In this document: piece after piece, positions 1-5,874 of the stretch
Layout: each line of letters starts with the position of its first letter
Numbering within the stretch: the first letter of the stretch is position 1
From: Desulfococcus sp.
GTDB taxonomy: Bacteria > Desulfobacterota > Desulfobacteria > Desulfobacterales > Desulfosalsimonadaceae
Reading direction: 5' to 3'
Assembly (NCBI GenBank): GCA_024641805.1
Contig: JAHECJ010000141.1
Coordinates: 1 to 6,222, forward strand
DNA: 6,222 nucleotides
The notes under the pieces: model-generated
What the model saw: the letters and a program-made list of their open reading frames with translations, nothing else
Database searches by the model: none
What the model was told of the DNA's origin: nothing
Position numbers and translations under genes: made by a program

Positions 1-22
1 AGACTCCGGACAACTGACTTCG

Positions 23-48
23 AAAAAAAATAACGGAACCATCCGTTA
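23..48 (-). terminator. Leftward rho-independent terminator-like hairpin
   Basis: Positions 31-37 (TAACGGA) and 42-48 (TCCGTTA) form a 7-bp stem with a 4-base loop. Read on the minus strand, the stem is followed at once by a run of eight T (30 down to 23), the usual layout of an intrinsic terminator. On the plus strand it is followed by A-rich sequence and would not terminate. The stem is short with only three G-C pairs, so strength is uncertain. No minus-strand gene lies directly upstream of it (nearest ends at 1200), so it may stop antisense or read-through transcription rather than end a gene. Confidence 0.45.
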
Positions 49-90
49 AAAATTTAACGAGTATTACAGAAAGCAGAAAGGGATACCACC

Positions 91-720
91 ATGAAATTAA
101 AATTCATACGAGCGTTTTTACTGATGGGAATGGTTTTTTACATCAGCGGATGTGCCAGTTTTTTAACGATGATGAGCCCCGTTCAGTCCGAAATTGTTGT
201 GGGCGAAAAATCCCCTGGTGAGTTTAATAAATACCAGTATCAGTCAAAAATAATATCAAATCAGATAATTATTTCCAAAACACCTCTTTGCGGCGAAAAA
301 GCGATAGCCTATCGAAGCGCGCAGAAACGTCAGATCGGTTTCGGCCCGGCGCTTTTGGAAATGCCCCTTTTCGGACTGGGGCTGATCGATATCATCAATG
401 CACGCGCCATTGCCGAAGACAGTAAGAAGCAATACCTGCTGGCTGAATACGATACCGGAGAACTGCTTGCCTGCGGCAGGCCCGAGCCGGCAGCCGGCGA
501 AGCCTTCATTATCGAAAACAGCCGTCACGACATCCGCCGGAAGGGCGTTACCGACAATAAAGGCGTTCTGGATCTTAAATCCATTTTGAGAGATCTCAGC
601 GGTGTGACCCGGATTACAATTTATCCGGAATCCGACCCCGGCGTCCGGTTTTCATATGTGCTCACGAGCCCGAAACTGGACGCAAGAAACTTTTCCAACC
701 CCTATATTTATAAAAATTAA
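91..720 (+). CDS. Putative outer-membrane lipoprotein, unknown family
   Basis: The 209-residue product begins with a short basic n-region (MKLKFIR), a hydrophobic stretch and a lipobox ISGC, so Cys21 is the likely lipidated residue. Ala at +2 does not signal inner-membrane retention, which suggests the outer membrane. The ATG at 91 is preceded by AAGGG (78-82) at 8 bp. Residues 82-105 are hydrophobic and rich in Gly, Leu and Ile, though not convincingly a membrane span. Residues 135-190 look beta-rich with a VTDNKGVLDL segment, reminiscent of small Ig-like or carboxypeptidase-regulatory-like domains; that is an impression of pattern, not a family match. Cys67 and Cys128 could form a disulfide. 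The next gene starts 15 bp downstream and also encodes a lipoprotein, so the two are probably cotranscribed. I do not recognise the family and assign no function. The gene call itself is secure. Confidence 0.85.
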   Translation: MKLKFIRAFLLMGMVFYISGCASFLTMMSPVQSEIVVGEKSPGEFNKYQYQSKIISNQIIISKTPLCGEKAIAYRSAQKRQIGFGPALLEMPLFGLGLIDIINARAIAEDSKKQYLLAEYDTGELLACGRPEPAAGEAFIIENSRHDIRRKGVTDNKGVLDLKSILRDLSGVTRITIYPESDPGVRFSYVLTSPKLDARNFSNPYIYKN

Positions 721-735
721 TTCATGAGGGATATA

Positions 736-1161
736 ATGAAACGATTGACAATAATTGCTCTGCTGATGATGTTGGCTGCCGGATGCAGCCATGTGGCGCC
801 GCCGGGTGAAGTAATGAAAAAAGGATGCGGCCCGTACCCGGAACAATACGAAGCCATGCTGATGGATTTTTTAAGCAGTCAGTTATCCTGCCCCGACAGC
901 CTGAAAGACGTATCATTTCCCAAAACCCCGGCAAAAACAATACTGGATGCCGATTATCCGTTTATCCCGCTGTTTAAAGGACATGCGGTATGGGAATGCT
1001 ATATCGTCTATGACGCGAAGAACCGAAACGGCGTTTATACCGGCAAATCCCTGCATGTCGCCTGGATCCGCCATAACCGGATCGTGGCGTATGACTATAA
1101 AGACATTGACCTGGATTACGCCATTAAAAACCGGATTCACAATAAGTATGAGCCATTGTAG
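736..1161 (+). CDS. Small putative lipoprotein with AKN-x3-GxYTG motif
   Basis: I chose the ATG at 736 (141 residues) over the in-frame ATG at 724 because GAGGG (726-730) sits 5 bp before it and the signal peptide then begins cleanly with MKRLTIIALL. The lipobox LAAGC makes Cys17 the lipidation site, with Ser at +2. The mature part has a helical-looking segment with PDS (53-55), then a beta-rich half containing YDAKNRNGVYTG (92-103) and a following strand (residues 106-118). This resembles a loose class of small bacterial lipoproteins with a 'PDS ... NAKN-x-GGYTG' pattern; no function is established for them to my knowledge, and the similarity is from memory. Cys31, Cys52 and Cys88 are further cysteines in the exported part. 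The gene follows another lipoprotein gene by 15 bp and converges on the DUF4388 gene, leaving 38 bp with no hairpin. Confidence 0.82.
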   Translation: MKRLTIIALLMMLAAGCSHVAPPGEVMKKGCGPYPEQYEAMLMDFLSSQLSCPDSLKDVSFPKTPAKTILDADYPFIPLFKGHAVWECYIVYDAKNRNGVYTGKSLHVAWIRHNRIVAYDYKDIDLDYAIKNRIHNKYEPL

Positions 1162-1199
1162 CGAGGAACAATTGAACTACAAAATCTTCTTTCTCAATC

Positions 1200-2276
1200 T
1201 CAACTGCCGGACTTTTTTTCATCCATGTCTTTTAATGAATTCATCAATATAGCCATAAAATTTCCCATGGGCTTCAATTTTATTGCCTCGGGCGGCAGTT
1301 TGGGGGCGAAATTAAATTTTCCGGATCGTTGCCGCACGAGCCTTCCCACGGCATCGATGCCCTTTTTTCCGGCGTAATCCGCATGAATGATCTCGCCGTC
1401 TTTAAAATAAACGCTTGCGCGACCGTCAGACAACTGAAACGTCAACACGCCGGTTTTGTCATTGAGATGAAGGGTCTGCATCACTTCCTCGGGCGGCATT
1501 TCAGACACTTTTCCGGTCATGCCGGCCGACAGATCCTGCGACCGCTCCACATTGCTCTTTGCCAGCCGCTGGGTCAGCAGACAGGTGAAGTAAAACTGCA
1601 GCATCGGGAATTTGGGCAATATGCGATTGAAATCTTTACTGTCCAGGCGGAAAACCGTGGTCGGCGCAATGACCCGGACGGTTGCGCCCACCGGATTTCC
1701 GCTGATCAGGCTCATTTCCCCGAACACTTCCCCCTTGGACAGGATCGCGATCGTATTATCGTTGTCATCAACCACCTCGACGGACCCGGCAACAATGATG
1801 TACAGATGGGTTCCGGGCTGACCTTTTTTAAGGATGATATCACCGTGACGGTAAGACTTGAACCCCAGGTCATGGATATGTTCAAACCGGAAATGGGATA
1901 ACAGACGGATAATGCTGTTTTCATCAAACGACGTAAACATCGGCAGGTTCATCAGCAGCTTGGAAATGGCACCGAAATTTTTCCCCAATATGGAGTTGCC
2001 CGCTTTATCCAGGCTGATTTCCTTTTTTTCAATCCGGTAGGTCATCCGGGCCTCGCATCCAGCGCTGCCGCCGGTGCAGTTAAACTCCATCGCCACCGCA
2101 TCAAGCGTCTTCATGTTTGTCAAAGCGGGAATCAGATTTTCCGCAAACCCTAAACAAAACCGGGTTTGCGCGGTAAAAACCACTGCTCTGCCAGAGCAGT
2201 CAAAGGAATCTTCTTCCTGAAAACAGGAACACTCGTTAACCCTTGATATTGTAATCTTATATCCTGTAAGATCCAT
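1200..2276 (-). CDS. Cys-rich N-terminus + cyclic-nucleotide-binding domain + DUF4388 protein
   Basis: A 358-residue, apparently cytoplasmic signalling protein in three parts. Residues 1-85 carry six cysteines (16, 18, 27, 41, 67, 74) and match no domain I can name with confidence. Residues 111-240 form a cyclic-nucleotide-binding (CAP_ED) fold: a beta-roll with HGDIILKKGQPGTHLYIIVAG (residues 144-164), then the phosphate-cassette region FGEMSL (185-190) and a C-terminal helix. The cassette keeps its Glu187, but the usual Arg of the R-[STA]-A step is replaced (P195-V-G-A-T199). Residues 252-345 are DUF4388 (PatA N-terminal-like), with the typical KTGVLTF, YFKDGEIIHA and SGKFNF segments. There is no DNA-binding helix-turn-helix, so a CRP-type transcription factor is unlikely; a sensor or adaptor is more plausible. 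Start: the ATG at 2276 has AAGG 6 bp upstream, but an in-frame GTG at 2312 also has AAGG upstream and would give 370 residues. Confidence 0.88.
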   Translation of the reverse strand: MDLTGYKITISRVNECSCFQEEDSFDCSGRAVVFTAQTRFCLGFAENLIPALTNMKTLDAVAMEFNCTGGSAGCEARMTYRIEKKEISLDKAGNSILGKNFGAISKLLMNLPMFTSFDENSIIRLLSHFRFEHIHDLGFKSYRHGDIILKKGQPGTHLYIIVAGSVEVVDDNDNTIAILSKGEVFGEMSLISGNPVGATVRVIAPTTVFRLDSKDFNRILPKFPMLQFYFTCLLTQRLAKSNVERSQDLSAGMTGKVSEMPPEEVMQTLHLNDKTGVLTFQLSDGRASVYFKDGEIIHADYAGKKGIDAVGRLVRQRSGKFNFAPKLPPEAIKLKPMGNFMAILMNSLKDMDEKKSGS

Positions 2277-2442
2277 AACGCACCTTGTTGCATTAATTTT
2301 AAAAACTTGCACGATGACCTTTTTTCCAGAAAATCATCATGATTGGCAATGTTAAAAACCAGTACGAATTATTAATCCGCAACGATTTTATATAACTTAT
2401 CTAACAAAAATCATCATTTTAAATCAAAAGTCAAAGCCTGTT

Positions 2443-2482
2443 AACAAAAAATCACCCTTGCACAACGATGCGCGGGTGATTT
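2443..2482 (-). terminator. Rho-independent terminator of the TonB receptor gene
   Basis: AAATCACCC (2449-2457) pairs with GGGTGATTT (2474-2482) in a perfect 9-bp stem with a 16-base loop. Read on the minus strand, the stem runs into a T-rich tail (six T, then GTT, down to about 2443). It lies about 40 bp past the receptor's stop codon. It would separate that transcript from the DUF4388 gene further along the same strand. The plus-strand side has only three T followed by CCC, so it should act leftward only. Confidence 0.75.
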
Positions 2483-2520
2483 CCCAAAAGTTGCGGCAAA
2501 AGGATTTTTTTAAGAAGCCA

Positions 2521-4500
2521 TCAGAAATGAATTAAAAAACTTCCCGTGATCCTTCTTGCCACATCCGAAGTGCTTAACGGATACTCATCAAATTTTGTGT
2601 TCAGCACATTAAATGCGGCAACCCCTACTTCCGCGGGGTTTCCGGAAAGATCAAATTCATACCCCAGCCTCAGATTGGCATAAATGTGGCTGTCGGCCCG
2701 GCCGCCGGCGATTGTATCCCCTTCCGGGCTTGCCCACCGATATTGGCGCCACTCGGTAACGTCTTTGTAATGTACCGACACATTGGCCGAAATCCCGTTT
2801 TCAAATTTGGCCCGGAGCTGGCCGTTGACCATGTGCTGGGGTGTCATTGCCAGAAGCTGCCTGATCTGCTCATCTTTTTCTTTTTGATCGCTGTATGAAT
2901 AATTGATGATACCGTTTAACCACCGGGTGATTTGATAATTCAGCTCCACTTCCGCGCCGTACTGTTCAGCATCACCGATGTTCATGAACGGATAGGGGAT
3001 TACGACCGCATTGAGATCATCGTCAAAATAAGGATCGCCATACCGGATAAAATAAATAAAATTATCCAGATAAGAATAGAAAAGATTGACGCTTAAAACA
3101 CATTTTTCCGACAGCTGGCCATAGTATCCCAGCTCATACGTTTCCGCCTTCTCCGGATCATTATCCTCCTGGCCGAAGACATGAATGTACGTCCCCTCGC
3201 TATATGGAGACATCCGGCTGTAATAACTTTCAATAAAATCCGGGTTGCGATAGGAAGTGCCCCATGTCAGACGAAAGTTGTGTTTTTGATAGGGTGAATA
3301 CAGCAGGCTCACCCGGTGCGAAAACGTATAATCGGTATTGGGATTATTGTCACACCGCAGGCCCGTATTCAGACTGACCTGATCGGTCAGATCATACGTG
3401 TTGTCAAAAAATATTCCCGGCAGATCCTGGGTGTGCTTTCCGTCGATCGATGGGCCTTCGGCATACTTCTGATCAAAATTGCCTCCCCAGACCAGGGTAT
3501 CCTTTGCAAACGGGTTCCATTTGTGCTGGACTTCGACGCCTTTGGTTCCCATTCGAAAATTAAGATACTTTTCACCCAGCGAATACCCCTCGCTCCAGTC
3601 CGAATCCTTAAAATGCGCTTTCACGGTAATGTTGGGATCTTTGGCCTGATAGCTCAGAACGCTTTTAAACGTATCGGCTCCCGACCAGTCGATCGGGCCG
3701 GTGCTTTCAAAAATAATGTCCATCTTTTCCGGATTCACGTATCCGGCAAAAAAAGAAACACTTGAATTGTCATTTAATAAGTAATCCATCGTGGTATTCA
3801 TTTTCCAGTACTTTTCTTCCGGATCACTCGCCCAGGCAATATAATCTTTGTTGTCCCTCTGATCCCATCCTGCCGTGATCCGGTAAAACAGCTTCTCGTC
3901 AACAGAACCGCCTTGCATCATGGTGCCGATAAGGGTTTTTTGATCTCCGGCGGTGACGGACACCAGGGACCCTTGTGTTTCTTCAGGCTTTTTCGTAATC
4001 ACGTTAATGACCCCGAACATGGCGTTTGCGCCGTACAACGACGAACCGGGTCCCCGCATGATCTCGATCCTTTCAACTTCTTCCAGCGCAATCGGGATCT
4101 GATTCATCGGAGGGACATCATAAACATCAAACGCCCATGGGGTTCCGTCAATTAAAAATACAATCTTGTTGGCCGGAAGCTTATGAAACCCCCGGATTCC
4201 GCCCGCCGCCTGAAAAACAGAACTGGTTTTTCCCAAATGAACCCCGACGACCATTTCCAGGGCTTCACCCAGAGAAGTCGCTCCAGACTGCCGGATGTCC
4301 TCTGCCGTCACCACGCTCATGGCCGCCGGTGCGTCGGAAATATTCTGGGAAAGCCTTCCTGCGGTTGTCACTTTGACATTCATCAGCTCATACAGGGACA
4401 TGTCCAGAAAATCTTCTGTTTGTGTTTCCGAATAAGATAACGGAGGGGAAAAAGACACCAGAAACGCGCAAGTAAATACAATGATAAGCTTTTTTAGCAT
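2521..4500 (-). CDS. TonB-dependent outer-membrane receptor
   Basis: A complete 659-residue TonB-dependent receptor, which takes up a bound ligand across the outer membrane using energy from TonB-ExbB-ExbD. Residues 1-24 form a Sec signal peptide (MLKKLIIVF... cleavage probably after LSYS). The DMSLYELMNVKVTTAG stretch (33-48) is the N-terminal extension common in this receptor type and probably contains the TonB box. The plug spans about 54-172, with SVVTAEDIRQSGATSLGEAL (62-81), IRGF (102-105), FLIDG (115-119) and the hallmark VERIEIMRGPGSSLYG (142-157) followed by GVINVITKKP. The rest is a 22-strand-type barrel rich in aromatic residues, ending in Phe as outer-membrane barrels do. There is no STN signalling domain. 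The substrate is unclear: siderophore, heme, cobalamin or another ligand are all possible, and no transport partners flank the gene. The ATG at 4500 follows GCGGGG at about 9 bp. Confidence 0.95.
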   Translation of the reverse strand: MLKKLIIVFTCAFLVSFSPPLSYSETQTEDFLDMSLYELMNVKVTTAGRLSQNISDAPAAMSVVTAEDIRQSGATSLGEALEMVVGVHLGKTSSVFQAAGGIRGFHKLPANKIVFLIDGTPWAFDVYDVPPMNQIPIALEEVERIEIMRGPGSSLYGANAMFGVINVITKKPEETQGSLVSVTAGDQKTLIGTMMQGGSVDEKLFYRITAGWDQRDNKDYIAWASDPEEKYWKMNTTMDYLLNDNSSVSFFAGYVNPEKMDIIFESTGPIDWSGADTFKSVLSYQAKDPNITVKAHFKDSDWSEGYSLGEKYLNFRMGTKGVEVQHKWNPFAKDTLVWGGNFDQKYAEGPSIDGKHTQDLPGIFFDNTYDLTDQVSLNTGLRCDNNPNTDYTFSHRVSLLYSPYQKHNFRLTWGTSYRNPDFIESYYSRMSPYSEGTYIHVFGQEDNDPEKAETYELGYYGQLSEKCVLSVNLFYSYLDNFIYFIRYGDPYFDDDLNAVVIPYPFMNIGDAEQYGAEVELNYQITRWLNGIINYSYSDQKEKDEQIRQLLAMTPQHMVNGQLRAKFENGISANVSVHYKDVTEWRQYRWASPEGDTIAGGRADSHIYANLRLGYEFDLSGNPAEVGVAAFNVLNTKFDEYPLSTSDVARRITGSFLIHF

Positions 4501-4517
4501 CTCAACTTACCCCGCAT
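4494..4517 (-). other. Possible 7-codon leader ORF overlapping the receptor start
   Basis: On the minus strand an ATG at 4517 opens MRGKLRC and stops at a TAA (4496-4494) that lies just inside the receptor gene, so the two reading frames overlap at ATGCTAA. A run of six G about 9 bp before the leader ATG could serve as its ribosome-binding site. Such short overlapping frames can couple translation, but one this short also arises easily by chance. This is a possibility, not a supported gene. Confidence 0.2.
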
Positions 4518-4585
4518 ATTTTAAGACCCCCCGGTTATAGCAGATTTTAATAATATGAATATCAAATGGTTGATTTTGCTAAAAA

Positions 4586-4614
4586 ATTATGACAGGAAGA
4601 AAATAAAGTGTCAA
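4586..4614 (-). promoter_or_regulatory. Near-consensus sigma70 promoter for the TonB receptor
   Basis: Read on the minus strand, TTGACA (4614-4609) matches the -35 consensus exactly. A 17-bp spacer (4608-4592) leads to CATAAT (4591-4586), which matches the -10 consensus at five of six bases. A second TTGACA overlaps the region just upstream (4620-4615), giving a tandem TTGACATTGACA. Transcription would start near 4579 and leave a leader of about 80 bases before the receptor ATG. A small inverted repeat ATCAA-N4-TTGAT (4561-4574) lies just inside the predicted transcript and could be an operator. No convincing Fur box is seen. Confidence 0.7.
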
Positions 4615-4762
4615 TGTCAAAATTATTCGAACATGGAATCCTTCCGGCAGACACCTCCCGAAACCAGAACCCTCAGATCCGCTGGATTCCGGACTAAGTG
4701 CCTTGACTTTTAAGCTGATCCTTTCCCGGCAACTTTGCCGAAGAACAAAAAGGCGGTAGCTT

Positions 4763-5317
4763 GTGAAAAATATCATCCCCCTCATCACCCTGATCATTTT
4801 ATTCACCGGATGCAGCCATCCCGTTCAGCCGGACAGTCCGCGTGATATTTCAAAGATCAACGCCCGAATCCTGGTATATCTGCCTGAAAGTTTTCTGCAT
4901 TACCAAAGTGACTATTCAGCGGTAATCAAAACCATTTCCTTTAAGTTCAAAGAACCGGTCTCAAAATTCTTCCCCGAATTTTTGAATGAAACGTTTGCCA
5001 AAGTGGATTTCACCGGCACAAAACCAGACCTGGATGATAATCATGATTTTCTGGCGGTTCCCGGGTTTGAAAAAGTTTTTTTTGATTCGGACCGAACCTT
5101 TGGCCATGAGCTGCGGGTGACTGTTTCAATGACATTTAATTCTCATGACAATAGCAGCCCCATCGTTTTTAAAGGCACGGGCCTGGCAAAAGATATGTAC
5201 GGCGGGCGGACTGTTTACGAAAAGGAGCTTGCAGAAAAAGCGTTTGCGGATGCCTTAAGTGATCTGCAAAAAAATATCCAAAACAGACGTTCCGAATTTG
5301 AAAACACCCGACAGTAA
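4763..5317 (+). CDS. Putative lipoprotein of unknown function
   Basis: A 184-residue product starting at a GTG (4763), with AAGGCGG 5-6 bp upstream. The signal peptide MKNIIPLITLIILFTGC ends in a lipobox with Cys17 as the lipidation site and Ser at +2, which suggests the outer membrane. The mature part alternates predicted beta strands and helices: INARILVYL (32-40), a helix around 67-80 (SKFFPEFLNETFAKV), a strand HELRVTVSMTF (115-125), and a C-terminal helix (155-178) with ALSDLQKNI. This mixed alpha/beta layout recalls small envelope lipoproteins such as YajG-like or transporter-auxiliary lipoproteins, but I see no specific family motif and assign no role. It has no cysteine beyond the lipobox. 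The gene is transcribed away from the receptor, stands alone, and is followed by a strong terminator. I could not identify a convincing promoter in 4621-4762. Confidence 0.82.
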   Translation: MKNIIPLITLIILFTGCSHPVQPDSPRDISKINARILVYLPESFLHYQSDYSAVIKTISFKFKEPVSKFFPEFLNETFAKVDFTGTKPDLDDNHDFLAVPGFEKVFFDSDRTFGHELRVTVSMTFNSHDNSSPIVFKGTGLAKDMYGGRTVYEKELAEKAFADALSDLQKNIQNRRSEFENTRQ

Positions 5318-5396
5318 CTGCGCCTGAACGCTAACCACGATGGGGCCGGGGAAATCCTGCCGGCGAGACATCCTTCAAATCAACCGTCGGGTTGCA

Positions 5397-5433
5397 AAAA
5401 TGCCGCAGCCGGCGATCCCGGCTGCGGCATTTT
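5397..5433. terminator. Strong bidirectional rho-independent terminator
   Basis: AAAATGCCGCAGCCGG (5397-5412) and its exact reverse complement (5418-5433) form a perfect 16-bp stem around a 5-base loop. On the plus strand it ends in a T-rich tail (TTTTATTTT). On the minus strand the flanking A run gives five T. It lies between the convergent lipoprotein gene (ends 5317) and NIL-ferredoxin gene (ends 5443), so it can terminate both. Confidence 0.92.
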
Positions 5434-5442
5434 ATTTTCAGA

Positions 5443-5859
5443 TCAAGCAGAAAAATCTCTTAAATCCATTGCCTTGTAAATGCAAACATCCAGACACGAG
5501 AGGCAGACAATGCATTTTTCGGGATTAAAAGAAACCTGCCAGGACTCCCTGTCCAGATCCAGGGCCTGTGTCGGGCAGTGGGGCAGGCAGGAGGTGCAGC
5601 CGGTGCACCGCTCAGTTAAATGCTGAGTTTCCTGCGCCAGAGGCTCCACCTGCACCCCGATCCGCTCAAGATAATTGAGTCCGTGCGATAACTGGCTGTC
5701 TTCACCGGCCAGTTCCACAAACATCCGGCCCTGTTTTCCGGGATCGATACTGGCACGCAAAATATTCACACGAACGCCGTAATCCGCAATCAGGTGATAG
5801 ATAATCGGCTCTTCCACAATATTTTCAGAAAAATTCAAAACTTTTTTCATTTGTTTCAT
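5443..5859 (-). CDS. NIL domain / 2[4Fe-4S] ferredoxin, homocysteine biosynthesis
   Basis: A 138-residue protein with an N-terminal NIL domain (about 4-76; the small ferredoxin-like fold also found at the end of methionine importer MetN) and a C-terminal bacterial-type ferredoxin. The ferredoxin has two cluster motifs: Cys85, 88, 91, 95 followed by Pro, and Cys116, 119, 122, 126. Both are complete, so two [4Fe-4S] clusters are expected. In Methanosarcina (MA1822) and Desulfovibrio such proteins work with the adjacent DUF39 protein to make homocysteine from aspartate semialdehyde and sulfide, probably by supplying electrons. Here the DUF39 gene lies just upstream on the same strand. I chose the ATG at 5859 because AAAGGGGG (5874-5867) sits 7 bp before it and overlaps the DUF39 stop codon, which points to coupled translation. 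An in-frame ATG at 5877 would add six residues (MKGGVP) but would bury that site. Confidence 0.92.
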   Translation of the reverse strand: MKQMKKVLNFSENIVEEPIIYHLIADYGVRVNILRASIDPGKQGRMFVELAGEDSQLSHGLNYLERIGVQVEPLAQETQHLTERCTGCTSCLPHCPTQALDLDRESWQVSFNPEKCIVCLSCLDVCIYKAMDLRDFSA

Positions 5860-5866
5860 AGGAACG

Positions 5867-5874
5867 CCCCCTTT
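5867..5874 (-). promoter_or_regulatory. Ribosome-binding site of the NIL ferredoxin gene
   Basis: AAAGGGGG on the minus strand is a strong Shine-Dalgarno sequence 7 bp before the ATG at 5859. It shares a base with the TGA stop of the upstream DUF39 gene (5876-5874), so a ribosome finishing DUF39 would uncover it directly. It is the main reason for choosing the 5859 start over the ATG at 5877. Confidence 0.65.

Noticed and set aside
1329..1901. 190-codon open frame on the plus strand inside the DUF4388 gene
   Set aside because: It is antisense to a clearly conserved CNBD region; its His- and Arg-rich composition is that of a shadow frame, and it has no recognisable domain.
2340..2375. Possible sigma54 promoter (TGG ... 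TTGCC) before the DUF4388 gene
   Set aside because: The GG and GC elements are 11 bases apart rather than the required 10, and the -24 element is otherwise poor.
3316..3765. 149-codon plus-strand open frame inside the receptor
   Set aside because: It is the reverse of the barrel-coding sequence, with no ribosome-binding site or family resemblance.
4540..4566. Possible Fur box in the AT-rich leader of the receptor gene
   Set aside because: On the minus strand TGATATTCATATTAT has too few matches to the 7-1-7 Fur consensus, and the second half-site fails.
4635..4690. Inverted repeat GGAATCC / GGATTCC
   Set aside because: The arms are only 7 bp with a 42-base loop and no T tract, so it is neither a terminator nor a convincing operator.
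4727..4740. Hairpin CGGCA-N4-TGCCG before the third lipoprotein
   Set aside because: The stem is 5-6 bp with no T run on either strand; too weak to call.
4579..4806. 75-codon minus-strand frame across the receptor promoter and lipoprotein start
   Set aside because: It overlaps the promoter and the signal-peptide codons of the lipoprotein gene; its composition is not protein-like.
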